Positions 12,994 through 25,907 of a DNA stretch of 64,000 nucleotides are shown one piece after another; the first letter of the stretch is position 1; every line of letters starts with the position of its first letter. The notes under the pieces are model-generated. The model was not told the origin of the DNA, searched no databases, and worked only from the letters and a program-made list of their open reading frames with translations. Source of the stretch: Opisthocomus hoazin (lineage: Eukaryota; Chordata; Aves; Opisthocomiformes; Opisthocomidae). The DNA lies in the NCBI RefSeq assembly GCF_030867145.1, contig NC_134418.1:59681682-59745681 (forward strand), read 5' to 3'. The position numbers and the translations under genes are program-made.

Positions 12994-15900
12994 GAAGTCT
13001 TGATTATAGTTGCTAACTAGATTGTTAGTTGTGAAGGACCCATGCTTTTTCCATGTGGATTTTTCTAAGACACCGGAGCAGTAGCATATTAGAAATAGTC
13101 TGGCTGTTTGTGCTTTAGTAGTAGTTTAACTTAAATAAGCCAAAGACTGCTTGTCTTGAATCTAGGTTTGATTTTTGCTTGAAAAACTCCACATGCATCC
13201 ATTTTTGCCTGTTTTTATTGAACGGATTCAATTCTCTTATAGACTAAGCAAGATTACTTGATTTAGGCAGCTCTGGCAGTCATCTGTCTTGACAGTGCTC
13301 TTTTTTTCTTGGGGAAAAACAAGACTTTGAAGTCGTGATGTGATTCTCTTGTGTGCACCTTCACTTCCATTATGTTGCCTCTCAATACAGAAGCGTTCTT
13401 TAGAGAAGTAGCTTGTCTGATGGTCAAACTCACATTGGTTTTCCTTGTGACTTGCTGTTAAACCAGTATTCCAACAACTTCAAATGAAGAGCACTTTCTG
13501 TAAACAGTTCTGCTTTCAGCATGTCTTGTGCGATAGCTGCTTTGCAAAAGCATAGCATAAACCTCTCTTATCAAACAAGTAATGTTAACTAAGCATTTAC
13601 TTCTGGTTTTGCTTTTTTTAAAAAAGGTGGACTTGAAAATTATTTGGATCCCTAGGAGAAACATGGTAACATTTGAAGGGAATCACAAAAACTTAAAGAT
13701 TTATAAAGTTCTTTTCAGGTTTCGTAAAATTTCCTGAGGATTTTTACAAGTCAGTGCTGTAGGGACTGTGGATTGTTTGTGCAGAAGTCAAATCTGCACT
13801 GTGGCATGTACTTAAACATGACTGAGGGATGTGGAATAACTGCGTACTATTGGATGTATTTTTGCTGATTCCGTCTTGGAACTGTAAAAGCTTGCCCAGC
13901 AATTCATCAGCTGAATGTAACTTCTTTTAACTACCTTTTCTTGAGGACATCCAAATTAGAACAGAGCACTATAGTGAGCTAATGAAGAAAGAAGACTTAG
14001 TATATCTTACCTCAGATTCCCCGGAGATTCTCAGCGAGCTTGATGAGAAGAAAGCCTATGTGATTGGAGGACTGGTGGATCACAATCACCACAAGGTAAG
14101 CTGCGGGTCCGTTTCTTTACAGGGTTTTTTTGTTTGTTTTTTAGCACCTTACTTGACATGACTGCTGTTACATATATAACCTAAAAAAAAATAAATAACA
14201 AGAAAACTTCTTCAAAAAAGACTTACTTAAAAAAAATTTCAAAGAAATGGGGAAAAAAAAACCCTCATGGTGGTAGCGGTGGCTTGTGTTCCAGAGTGCA
14301 GATATGCTGAACTTTTTAGGATTTTTATCGTTTCATTTTAAATATAGGAACAGAATGAATAACACTGCTCAGCTTACTGAGGGTTGTATTTTCAGACAGA
14401 AGGGTTTGGTTTCTGTGCATGCACTTGTGTGCGCGTGCTCGTATGTGCACGTGCCCAAATATAGATGAAGAACAGCGATTGAGTCTTGGATGTCCTTTTT
14501 AATAAGTTTGCTTGTCAGAACTTGGCTAAGTAACACACATACCTCAGGGATCTGGTTCTATACCTGTATGTGGGATCGTGCTGCGTGGACCTGCAATGTC
14601 ATAGAGAATTCAGCTGGGAAATCAAAGCACTGTTACTGCTTTTCTTCAAAGATACTCCTATGTAATTTCTAGTGACATGTTTAATATTTCAATGTGATGC
14701 TGAAAAGAGGGATGGATCCTTCAGCCTTACCAAATGATACTTCAGCAGTCGTTAGTCCACAGTTAAAGACTAGGAGGGAGCTAAAGCAGATCCTTTACGT
14801 AGTCATTATGATATAAAGTGTTTACACAGTTTTAAAGGCTTTTTTTGCTTGTCTTGGGCACAGGAGTTGCCAGGTTGAAAAAAGGAAACAAAATTTATTT
14901 ACCCTTTACTCTTCCTCTCAAAAAATACCCAGTTACTGCAATCAGGGTAACTTTGTACTTAAGCATAAACTCGCCTTTAAAACAGGCTATAGCTGACATG
15001 TAGAGCTGCAGCTGCATGAACAAGTTTTATTTATGATCCTTTTGACCATACATCACAGCATGACAGATATTCAAAGCAGTAAGTTTTCCAAAGGTAGCCA
15101 CTGAAGCAGGTACTGTCTAACTGGCAGAAGTTTCTTTTTGTAAATATCTTCTAAAGCAGGATCATGGCAGCATTGGCAAAACTCTTGCCAGAAAATGGTA
15201 GTTGTGGTAATCTATGGGCTGATATGAAACGATTAACAGTCCAGTTGTTTTGGTGTCTCTTCCCCAGGGAATTACTTACAAAAAAGCTGTAGAGCAGGGA
15301 ATTGGTCATGCACAGCTCCCGCTTGGCAATTTTGTGAAGATGAACAGTCGGAAAGTGCTAGCTGTTAATCACGGTAAGTTTTAAACCACAAAATAATGAC
15401 GTTATTATAGAATATACCTGTGATGTTTGGAATTTGAACCTTTGAAATGTGCACTGTAGTGCAGATACCTAATTCTTAGTTTATTATGCTGGTATTTGTT
15501 GAATCTACTCGCCTTTGGGATACAGTAATTGCTCTGACCTTTAAATATTTTATATATGATTAAATGTAAAGGATGGTGTCTTAGCCGCTTAGAAGTGCAC
15601 CTCCTCATCTGTTGACTTGTCCCATGAGTAATTGTGGCATTCTTACAATCCTGGTCTTGTTTCCAGGCTCAGTGTATAAGTGAGTAAAATGTTGGAAACT
15701 ATCCCATGTGTTTTATCCCAGGGGAGGATAAATGTGTGTGATGTTTTCACCTCTTTGGATGGCTTTGTTGAGCCGTAACTGCTGAGGTACCTGTAGACTT
15801 GCCTCATTTGATATCTGCAGTACTCAGTGCGCTGAGTTTTTGTAACTGTATTTTTACCCGCTTTCCTGGTTCTGATTGACGTATACAATTGCTTAACCAA

Positions 15901-18900
15901 GCCTTGAATCCCACTCCTTTTAAACTTTCAGTTCTATTATTAGATTATCTTTGTGTCATTAAACAAAAATACATGCATTGAGGAGCCTACTCAGACCTTT
16001 ATGGAAATTTTTGACATGGTGTCCACGTCTTTATTTTTCCCCACTGCAGGTTCTTTTATTTTATCTTACCTCATTTTATTCCAAATTTATTTTATTATGT
16101 AACACATTGCTCGATTATAACTTTATTTTCTTAAAATGCCATTGAGTGATGAGGTGTGTATTTGCATGATAATAAAGATTATTTAAACATGGAGGAGAAT
16201 ATAGTATATCACTGGAATTAAAAATGATCAAATCCCATGTATTTCTAATATTTTACATGTTTCTAAAACTTGATCTTTAAACGTTGCTTTATATAGACAA
16301 GAATAGGACTTGGTGTGTTATTCTTCAAAAGGTATGATAGCTGTAGCTTTCTGCTGGAGTTTTTCTGCAGTAATCTTATACTGACCTCTAGCGTCAGCAT
16401 TTCTGGAGGCAGTCTTCTACATGTTTGAGCACTGGGTATAAATTGGGTCACTTGCATTGAGGCTTTCATTTATCTGCCTAATGGTCATGTGTGTGTTTCT
16501 TGTGCCAGACTTTTAGGCACTGATTCCACTGCAGTTTAGTTGCTGAGGTTTCATTTTGCATGAGCTTGTCTTCCATTGCCCTTCTAAACATTTTCAAATT
16601 GCAGCTGGAAGGCTCTTAACACACTGACCCTTTTTAAGCCAAAGTTTATACTATAGCAGTATTTTGCTTAAGATTTTTGGGCAGGAAAATAAATACAACT
16701 CGACCACCACCAGAAGTAGAGGTACCTTTAACAGTTGTAATAAAGGCGCTGGTGTGTACTCTAACCATAATAGCTTACAACCTAAATCCAAAAAGACAAC
16801 TTTCACAGGAGATGAACTTGGCGTGGGTAAGGTAGACAGAATCAAGCTGACTCTCAAATCTCATGTATTTTGTGTAGGTGAGAAGGATATTTGCAGTGAA
16901 CTTCTGTATTTTCCTGTAAATACATCGACCTCACTGCTTTGTGTAACCCTTTCTGTTTTGATTTGGTTATTCTGGGCTCTGGGTTCCCACCCTTGGTACA
17001 GAAGCTGAAGCTTGCAAAGTACAGTACAGGGCTTGCCAGATGAGACTGTGGGACCGGCCTGGTCCCTGTGGAACTGCTTTTGATAGTTGTGAATTTGGAA
17101 AGGCCTGGAGAAGAAGAAACTCTTTCTGAACTGCCTTGTCAGTCTTTGAGGGGCTTTAATTAGGTGGGCCCTCTGGTGGTGGGAGATTAGAATGTCGTTA
17201 ACAGTGGAATTCGCTTGTTGGTTTTTACTTACCTATAATCCTTCTCTCTTGGGATTGGGTCTCCATATATTTGCTCAGGCAGTTCAGTGCCTGCATTGCC
17301 GTGTTAAAATGACATGAGGAACACACGTATGGGTGGAGTATTTGATGCTAGAAAACTGACAAGGTGTAAGATGAGAATTTTTTTTTTTTTTAACTTGATC
17401 TGGAATTTTAAAACTTGGAAGATTTGAGATCTGTGTAAAACACTATTGCAAAACACAACTGTTAAGTGTAGCTGAGAGAGTTTGTTTCCTTCTGTTCATG
17501 TTTGTATTCCAAGGCTAAGAGTTTGTAATGTATATTGCAGGGATGATGTTGCTCCATTCCAGTCTACAATGATTTCTACTGACTGTTCCCACTGCCTTTT
17601 TCTGTCCTTACATAGTATTTTTGTTGCTGTTGAAGCCCATCATAGAAGCCTGTGTTCTCCTGTGGAAGCCACTCTTTATCTGTCAGTTCTGACTTTAGTA
17701 TGCAGATAAAGGAAGTTCCAAAACAAAGAAGAAACAAACATGCTGCTTATACTCTTCTTGTCTCTTAAGCCAGCGGTTTTACCACAGATGCTTTCTACAG
17801 TAACTTCCAGTGCTATTGATATAGTCATTTGAGAGCTCATACCTTCACAGTACATTTCAGGTGAATAACCTGCCTAGTGCAATGGCCAACTCTTCAGTAT
17901 CAGTGTCACAGAGAGCAGCTGGCTGTCCAGTAAACCTGCATCTAGGAAACCTCTTGACACTTTTCTGTAACTTGACTCTTGGCGAGTATTAGATCCGTGC
18001 TCCTTCTCCCTTTCTGAACGCCTCCCTAACCCTCTGTAAGGTTTTTTTTTCCCTCCACAGCTCCTTTGATCCTTTCTCATATGCTGTCGCTTGGCATCGA
18101 GAACGCTTCTGCTGAGTGCATTCTTTGAAGTCAGCATTCTCCAGCAGTGTTAGCACTATTCCTGTAGCCCCAAGTTTGGGGAGCCACCCCTCTGTCCCAG
18201 ATTTGTCATCTTGAGTCTGGCTTACTCGCCAGCCATAGGGCCTCCTCCTGCCTTCCCTGCTGCTGCTGAGCCACAGTCTGTGTTGAGAGGGTTTTTGGAA
18301 AGCCTGGGATTTTTCTAAATAAAAATTTACCAATTAATTTTGTATATAACGCCATTTGGAGCTATTGTCACCCAGGGAAGGTTTCGGGACCTGAAACAGG
18401 AGAAGTAGGGTGACTGTATGGTTAGCATAAATAGAAACAGCAAGAAAGGGTGACAGAATTGGAGACTAATAAGGACTTTTGCTGTAAGTTCAGATGGGAA
18501 TGAAAGAGAAGCCTAAGTATAGCAGGTTTTAGGAAGACTGGGCTGTCCATGTGTTGGGAAAGGGACAAAGTCGTCGTTAAAGTGCATCCACGGTGGTATT
18601 CCTGTCAAACATGGGAAAGCATTGGTGCCTGCATAGAAGGCACGGGTGAGACCTGAAGTACCTGGGGGGACATTGCTCTCTGTCCCTGAGAGGAATTAAC
18701 TCAAACTGGAGCCGCTGCAGTAAAGCACTGCTGTAGTAACTTGCCTTACAGCTGGAGACTCAAAGCGTGCTTGGGTTTAGACTGCAGAAGTAGCAGAATT
18801 GCCTTGTCTTCTGCCTGTACTTCATCAGCTTTACTCTGAAGATGCTACAACCGAAAGTGTGTAAACCTCTGTAAAGGTGGATTTGGGTGTGTGTTCCTAT

Positions 18901-19122
18901 CAGCAGTGCGCTTATCTCCCTGTAAGAGAGCTGATGGTCTTTCTTGATGTTGCAGTGTTTGAGATCATCCTTGCATACCTGGAGAAGAGAGACTGGAAGG
19001 AGGCCTTTTTCAGTGTCTTGCCACAGAGGAAAGGCGCTGTTGCTTTGGGAGAAGCCAACAATTCATCCAAACGTGCCCTGTCTGGAAAAGAAGATACAGA
19101 CAATGACTCGGACAGCAGCTAG
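9541..19122 (+). CDS. TRMT10A: tRNA methyltransferase 10 homolog A (7 coding exons, 317 aa)
   Basis: TRMT10A is the SPOUT-fold, SAM-dependent enzyme that makes m1G9 in nuclear/cytosolic tRNAs. Coding exons: 9541-9761, 10773-10935, 12317-12388, 12868-12942, 13946-14095, 15268-15373, 18956-19122. All have GT-AG borders and the summed length is 954 nt. The N-terminus (MSSETPREG) is acidic and variable, followed by the conserved basic helix [16 protein letters not shown]. The SPOUT domain starts at [13 protein letters not shown] and includes IKKLHKQ-type (here [15 protein letters not shown]), [31 protein letters not shown] and the SAM-site segment [21 protein letters not shown]. It ends DSDSS, about 35 residues earlier than my recollection of the human protein. 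An in-frame ATG at 9487 would add 18 residues; I prefer 9541 because MSSE matches human, and a stop lies in frame upstream at 9466. Exon 2 begins at 9460. Identification is very secure; the start is less so. Confidence 0.95.
12966..12992 (+). repeat. Poly(A) tract of 27 in TRMT10A intron
   Basis: An uninterrupted run of 27 A lies 24 bases past the donor of the exon ending at 12942. It is likely length-polymorphic. No retroelement body is recognisable beside it, so it is a simple repeat rather than a clear insertion tail. Confidence 0.9.
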
Positions 19123-19348
19123 GCTTCAGAATGACACAGTGGGAAAGATGAGACACGTGGTTTGTGGGATAAAACTGGGATGTGAAGTAGCTGTGCTCCG
19201 AAGACCACCTGCTGCCCTTGTGATACTGAATTGTCTCAATGCTCGGTAGTTTCATAGTTGGCCCAGAGCTGTTTCTGGACATAAAGGGTAAAGACAAATA
19301 CAGGTTTTTTTATCCTGAAGCTTCCATATAAATAGCTTTTTTATAAAA

Positions 19349-19354
19349 AATAAA
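19349..19354 (+). terminator. TRMT10A: TRMT10A poly(A) signal
   Basis: A canonical AATAAA lies about 227 bases past the stop, followed by a T-rich stretch (GAATTTATTTTG) suited to cleavage near 19370. It is the first such signal after the stop. Confidence 0.75.
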
Positions 19355-19374
19355 TGAATGGCAAATGCAGAATT

Positions 19375-22300
19375 TATTTTGTTTCCCAAGGAAGCTATTT
19401 GATTTTTTTAATATTATATTTTATACATACCAAATTGGGTGTATTACCCAAGAGCATTAGTAGTTACTATTTTAATGTGTGCATTCTTCTCCATTTCTGC
19501 TCTGAGTTTTCTTAGAAGCTGTGAATGACGGGCATTCCTGTGACCTCAAAACCTGTACTGCTAATGTCTATTGCAAAGTGTGCATGAGCACTCAAACAAA
19601 AATTCTAGTTTTCCTGAGCACCTCAACAGACAATCACAAGCAACTATATTGCCTTTATCAGCTGAGCCACACTGATTTGTACACCCTGTTTAGTTAGCTG
19701 GGGTCAGTAGATGAAATACGAGTTTGAGGTTAAGCCAATGCTTTATACTTCAGCTTGAGTGGGATGGATGTCTGCACAAGTGAAAATCATGTGCCTTGAC
19801 TGGCACGCGGTGCAGGTTGAGTTGACACCATCACTTTTAATTACTTCTTGATCCTCTTAGCAAAATTTATCACACAGCCTCAGACCAATACCAGGAGACA
19901 GGAACTCTTTCTTACAAGTCGCTTACTCAGTTTCAGTGTACCTGTTTAATCACGTAATCCTGTATGTGTTGTCTTGTCTGTCAAATATTTTTCCTTTTGG
20001 AAAACAAAAAAGAAGTAATTATCTCAGACTTGGCTGGATGTTCTGATTCAGCTTCTTTCTAACTGACATAAGTGCTTTTATAGAGTACTGAAATGGACAC
20101 CTTGGAAGTGTGGCTTCACCCTGTGAGCCTTTCTTCCACAGGGACTAGCCAGGGAGTTGCAGCTTCTGAACAAGTGCAGCTTTCACGCACGTCAGCTGAA
20201 GAGCGTAAGAACATACCCTCATAACTGTTCGTGTTGGCTGAGCTGGAATCAGAGGGCTGATCCAGATATGACTTGGCTTGTACCCGTTTTTATTCCTCCC
20301 TCTGTTGTTACTGCTTTCAAGTGGAGACTAGAAGTGGGATCCCTGCAGGTCCCTATGGTCTGTAAGGGACTGGCAACCAATTGGTTATGACTTCATACGC
20401 TCAGTGCACTTTGCTCTGTACTTTTTAAATAACCACAGAAAAGCTTCTTCTGTTGAAGGTATGGATGGTGGTTTGTTGCTCAAGTAATGTGGGTTTTTAT
20501 GTTAGGCTTTACAAAAATGTGATATTTCTGTTCCAGAAATTTTATCAGCTTTTTCATAAAAGCATTGCTGGTTGTATTTCTGTAACAAAAATGGCAGCAT
20601 AAATATACCTACCATCTATTACACTGGTTCTCTGATATAAATGTGTAAAGCAGTGAGATTACAAGGAGTTATATCTTTACAGCTGAGGTTCCGCATGTTA
20701 CTGCCCATAGTACCTATTAAACCTGATCTAAGACTCTTCAGTCTCTCTGAGGTTTTTTTAAGACCATTTCATACGCTTGCCACCTTTACTCAGGCTTGAG
20801 AGTGCAAGAGCAGGTTGCACAGACAAACTGGGGACTTTGGAGATGTTCTGCAAGGGTCCAAAAGCATCCTACGGAATTGTTCTTTGGTTTAAAACACAAC
20901 CTATCTTACATCTTTACCAGTGAAATCAGATAAACACACATGCCCATGCGCGTGTTTTTAAACCAAGCTGTTGCAAATCTGAAGCTTACCTGTCTATGGA
21001 GAAACAGAAGCAAAAGATGCTCCGTTGTGCCGCTCTTGGAAGGCTCCTAGTGCTAACTCCACAGTGTCACCGCAGCCTGGTGACTAGCTGCTGCCTGTTC
21101 ATACGCGTTGCTTGTCTCAGTCGCGTGGTCCTCCTGTCCTCACTGGTGCCTTAGCCAGTAGGCCATGACTGCTGTTTACCTCATCTTTGCTCATGCTAAC
21201 CTAATCAGGTCATATTGGGCTGAAACACATGCCTGTTGTCATGAACTGTCTCTGCAGGATGCTGTCCTCGGGATGTGCTAATTGGTGTGATGGAGCAGTC
21301 AGCGAGAGTAGACTGGCGTTTTGATGGGCGCAGCCTTCTGACTACTGATGCTGTCCTCAGCCTTTCAATATCCTACAGTTCTGCAGCCATCTAGAAAAGG
21401 CTGTTCTTGGCCGACCTGGACTCGCAGCATTGAGATTTCTAACCCTTCTTTAAATGCTTTCAATGCTTGGCTGTTGGTGGAATCACCAGTGCAGGACACG
21501 ATCATACTAGAGTAGTAGTGATTCGCTTTCAGGCAGCCGGCTGCAGCTATGCAGGAGTCCTCAGAGAGAAGCGACAGTTCAAGAAGCCCTGAAGGGGCCA
21601 TTCTTGCAGTGAGTTCAATGTAAAGTTATCAATTAAAACAGTTTAATTGGTTGGAGGACTTGAAAATCATCCCAGCAGCAGATCAAGTGCAAGAAATAAA
21701 CCTGTTTGTGAGAGAGTCTGAGAGGGCAGCTTGTAAAAGCAAGAAGGCTTGTGCTGTTTGTGACACCTCCGGTCCCTGCCGTGATGCCGCGACTCCTCAT
21801 GACAGACCAGGAAGGTAGTCCTCCTGTCTCTCCAATGTCTTTCTGCAGTGTGGAAGTGGAGGCTGATAGGATGGCGCTTTGCTGACACCCCAGGGAAAAG
21901 CATCCCAAGAGGTGTTGGTCTTGTGCTGTATTTCACTCTGATCCCGCAGTGCATACTCTGATGTGTTTCACGCGTTGTGTCCTTTCTTTTTAACCCCTGA
22001 GTGTCCCTGGCTGCCTCTCTGAAGAAGGGCACAGACCTCCCAAGTAGCACCTCCTACCCCTGCAGTGAAGGGGAACTGTTTGCAAACTGTCAGGTGACCA
22101 GAAATCTGTATCGTGGGATTTGTGAGGAACCATGGGAGTCTGAGGGTGGCTTTCAAGTTTGTTTAATTGTAGTGCGGCATTCGGCTTTTAAGTATTTTTA
22201 ATCTCTCCTTATCTTGTTGCAGGGTATACCTGTTACATATTTTGTTCTGTCATTTAATACATAGCTGGGGGGGGATGGATTGGGGAAGACAGTTCAACCT

Positions 22301-23000
22301 TGATTAAATTGTGCAGTCCAAGTGTCTGACGTGATTCTTTTTCGTTGGAGGATGCTGTTAGTGTGTTTCTCCTTTGTCAGGTAGAACTAAAGTGGTTCTT
22401 TACTTACCTACCATGAATAAGTTACAGAGTTGATAATACTCACTGTTATTCTAATGCTTTTTACTCTTTTTCTTAACTGCCTACTGAAATTGTTTTAAAT
22501 GGCTGCATGGCTACCTGAGCTCACCTTTGTTTTTTTTGAAAGCTCTGAAAAGTTGCCTATATTTAGTTATCGTGATAATGCGTATAACACTTATTTCTGT
22601 GTTCACTGCACAATGCAAAGATTTTACATATTTATTGAGTGGGCCAGATCTGCAGTGACAGAATAACCTCTCTGAAGTGGGATAGAAATAAATGCTTGTG
22701 CAGGAATATTGGTTTGCTACTTGAGCACTTCATGAAGCATTTGGAAATACTTGACAGGGGTGCATGACCATTCAAACGAGTGTCATATCCGAGCGTTTTC
22801 AGTAACAGCAGACAGATCTGAAAGACTGCAGGCTCCCAGCTGTTAGGGGTAGAGATATGTGGTAGTTCAGAAGATGGGGCATCTAATTTTATTACAGGAC
22901 AAAGAAATGCAGCTGCCTTGCCAGAATAGTATTATAAGTTTCTCCGTCTCTGCTGTACCCTGACATGATTGTAAGAATCTGCTTCAGCTTCTCCTTCTAG
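19375..23000. other. Intergenic region, no gene seen
   Basis: This is the 3' flank of TRMT10A up to the provirus. Open frames of 78-127 codons on the minus strand at 21.4-22.1 kb have no recognisable relatives and no exon structure I could support. Nothing else was found. Confidence 0.5.
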
Positions 23001-23005
23001 AGAAT

Positions 23006-23400
23006 TGTCCTGGGTTTGGCCAGGACAGGGTTAATTTTCACCGGACTCCAGGAAGGGGCACAGCCGGGGGGTGGGGGCTGACCCCACCTGGCCATACAGA
23101 GCCCGGTATTCCATACCATGTGACGTCACGCTGGGTTCGGGGGGGGGGGGGGGGCGGCGCGGCAGGAACTCTCTCGTGGCTTGGCAGCATGCGGCGCCGG
23201 TGCGGTCCGAGAGAGCGGGTCTGTTTTTCCTTATCTGTATCGTTGTTGTTCCTGTTTCCCTCTGTTTGCTGTTCTGTTAAACTGCCCTTATCCCGACCCA
23301 CCGGTTTCTGCCTCTTTCTTTCCATTCTCCTCCGCACGCTGGCGGGGGGAGGGGCGGCCGCGTGGCGCTTTTGTTGCCGGCGGCAGCGGAAACCAAGACA
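23006..23400 (+). repeat. 5' LTR of the ERVL-like element
   Basis: It starts TGTCCTGGGTTTGGCCAGG and ends at GAAACCAAGACA, about 395 bp. It contains a G-homopolymer, a GC-rich 3' third and a CRE-like TGACGTCA core. It pairs with the LTR at 25496-25902 and with a solo copy at 38426-38850. Confidence 0.85.
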
Positions 23401-23406
23401 TTAAAT

Positions 23407-23424
23407 TGGCGCCCGAGCGTGGGG
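23407..23424 (+). other. Retroviral primer-binding-like site
   Basis: Six bases after the 5' LTR the sequence reads TGGCGCCCGAGCG, resembling the tRNA-complementary primer sites of lysine-type retroviruses. Its position directly after the LTR supports the call. The tRNA assignment is by resemblance only. Confidence 0.6.
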
Positions 23425-23539
23425 CAGGGATAACGGCAGGGCTGAGCAGCAGGTGTTAAAACTGCTTTCTTAGATTTTGTTAAATTTTGTTATAGGCATT
23501 TTTCTGTGTTAGTTAAATAGTCGCCCAGGAATTCTGGAG

Positions 23540-24990
23540 GTAATCATGGACTGGCCAGAAGGCAAAGATTTTGGAGCATCGCCAGAGGAGGAGGTGACAC
23601 GTGCTGAAGAGGCCCCACTGTATAGCCAGCTGCCAGAAGATAAGAAACAGTATGCCCTGTTCACGGATGGGTCCTGTCGCATTGTGGGGAAGCAGCGGAG
23701 GTGGAAGGCTGCTGTATGGAGCCCTACATGACAAGTCGCGGAAACTGCCGAGGGAGAAGGTGAGTCCAGCCAGTTTGCCGAGGTGAAAGCCATCCAGCTG
23801 GCTTTAGACATTGCCAGTCGAGAGAAGTGGCCAGTGCTCTATCTTTACACCGACTCTTGGATGGTGGCCAATGCCTTGTGGGGGTGGCTGCAGCAATGGA
23901 AGAAGAACAACTGGCAGCGCAGAGGCAAACCTATCTGGGCTGCCCCATTGTGGCAAGATATTGCTGCTCGGCTAGAGCAGTTGGCTGTAAAAGTCCATCA
24001 CGTGGACGCCCACATCCCTAAGAGTCGGACCACTGAAGAACATCAAAACAACCACCAGGTAGATCAGGCTGCTAAGATTGAAGTGGCTCAGGTGGATCTG
24101 GACTGGCAACATAAGGGTGAACTCTTTATAGCTCGGTGGGCCCATGACACCTCGGGCCACCAAGGAAGAGACGCGACATACCGATGGGCTCGTGACCGAG
24201 GGGTGGACTTGACCATGGATACCATCGCACAGGTTATCCAAGAATGTGAGACATGCGCTGCAATCAAGCAAGCCAAGCAGGTAAAGCCTCAGTGGTATGG
24301 AGGACGATGGCTAAAATATAAATACGGGGAGGCTTGGCAGATTGACTACATCACACTGCCACAAACCCGCCAAGGCAAGTGCTATGTGCTCACAATGGTG
24401 GAGGCCACCACCGGATGGCTGGAAACCTACCCTGTGCCCCATGCCACCGCACGGAATACCATCCTGGGCCTGGAAAAACAAGTCCTGTGGCGACATGGCA
24501 CTCCCGAAAGAATCGAGTCGGACAACAGGACTCATTTTCGCAACAGCCTCATAGACACCTGGGCCAAAGAACACGGTATTGAGTGGGTGTATCACATCCC
24601 CTACCATGCACCAGCATCTGGAAAGATCGAACATTACAATGGGCTGCTAAAAACCACTTTGAGGGCAATGGGGGGGTGGGACTTTCAAAAATTGGGATAC
24701 CCATTTAGCAAAGGCCACCTGGTTGGTTAACACCAGAGGGTCCACCAACCGGGCTGGTCCTGCCCAGTCAAAACCTCAGCGCCCTGTAGAAGGGGATAAA
24801 GTCCCTGTAGTGCACGTGCGGAACATGTTAGGGAAGACGGTTTGGGTCAGTCCTGCCTCGGGCAAAGGCAAGCCCGTCCGCGGCATTGCTTTTGCTCAAG
24901 GACCTGGGTGTACCTGGTGGGTAATGCGGAAGGATGGGGAAGTCCGATGTGTACCTCATGGGGATTTAATTTTGGGCGAGAATAGTCCAT
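23540..24990 (+). pseudogene. Retroviral pol remnant (RNase H-like and integrase-like parts)
   Basis: Fossil coding region of the provirus. An RNase H-like patch around FTDGSC is followed by integrase features: an N-terminal zinc-finger-like HHCC region, a catalytic-core region with YVLTMVEATTGWLETYPV and PYHAPASGKIE, then a C-terminal stretch. These motifs fit ERVL-type pol. The copy is broken, and no host function is suggested. Confidence 0.8.
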
Positions 24991-25495
24991 AAATAAATTG
25001 TATAAAGTTAATTGTTAAATAACCGTGTCACTGTCTGTTATCACTGTTACAATTGTTATATTTTGTACCAGTAGTAGCATAGTAAGAATCATCCAGATTA
25101 AAGAAGGATGGACTTTTTCAATGAAAACCTAGCAGAGCACAGCGATGATGGAACTGGACCTGGTTTTCAACAACTGGCATCCAGCAACTTCATCAAGATC
25201 AACATTTCCTGCAGACTGTGGGCACGGGCCGCACCAGATACATCAGCCATGAGCTCTGGATGCAGCAAGTGACCGCCCACCACCACACATCACCTCTGCT
25301 GCCACGGAAGACCATTACGACAGATGGAGCCTGAAGTCATGGATTAAATGAACTCAACGGACACTTTAGAGTGATGATCCATAGACTAAGGGAATGATAT
25401 CTGGAGACAGGAGAAGTGGTGGTGATCAACTGGACCATGGGGGACCTGGGCATGACGTAGATGGTATGGAACAAGGGGTGGATAATGTCCTAGGT

Positions 25496-25902
25496 TTGGC
25501 CAGGACAGGGTTAATTTTCACTGGACTCCAGGAAGGGGCACAGCCAGGGGGTGGGGGCTGACCCCACCTGGCCAAACAGAGCCCGGTATTCCATACCATG
25601 TGCCGTCACGCTGGGTTCCGGGGAGGGGGGGGGGGGGGGGGGGGCGGCGCGGCAGGAACTCTCTCGCGGCTCAGCAGCGTGCGGCACCGGTACGGTCCGA
25701 GAGAGCGGGTCTGTTTCTGTCATGTTTTCTCCTTATTTGTATCGTTGTTGTTCCTGTTTCCCTCTGTTTGCTGTTCTGTTAAACTGCCCTTATCCCAACC
25801 CACCAGTTTCTGCCTCTTTCTTTTCATTCTCCTCCACACGCCGGCGGGGGGAGGGGCGGCCGCGTGGCGCTTTTGTTGCCGGCGGCAGCCGAAACCAAGA
25901 CC
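25496..25902 (+). repeat. 3' LTR of the ERVL-like element
   Basis: About 407 bp, starting TGTCCTAGGTTTGGCCAGG. A purine-rich stretch (AACAAGGGGTGGATAA) precedes it, as expected of a polypurine tract. It is followed immediately by the AGAAT duplication. Confidence 0.85.
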
Positions 25903-25907
25903 AGAAT

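Larger units (their letters stand above)
23001..25907 (+). mobile_element. ERVL-like endogenous retrovirus with both LTRs, decayed
   Basis: Fossil element, about 2.9 kb. It is bounded by a 5-bp target duplication AGAAT (23001-23005 and 25903-25907), consistent with the 5-bp duplications of ERVL-type elements. Order: 5' LTR, a primer-binding-like site just after it, a short interior with recognisable RNase H-like and integrase-like pol remnants, an unassigned stretch (about 25.0-25.49 kb), then the 3' LTR. The interior is far shorter than a full provirus, and I recognise no gag or env. It is broken, with several breaks. By eye the LTR starts differ at roughly 4-5% of positions, suggesting insertion on the order of ten million years ago under usual bird rates; this is a rough estimate. 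It lies in the intergenic gap between TRMT10A and C4orf17. Confidence 0.85.

Noticed and set aside
21365-22156. Several 62-127 codon minus-strand frames after TRMT10A
   Set aside because: No exon borders in register and no known relatives.
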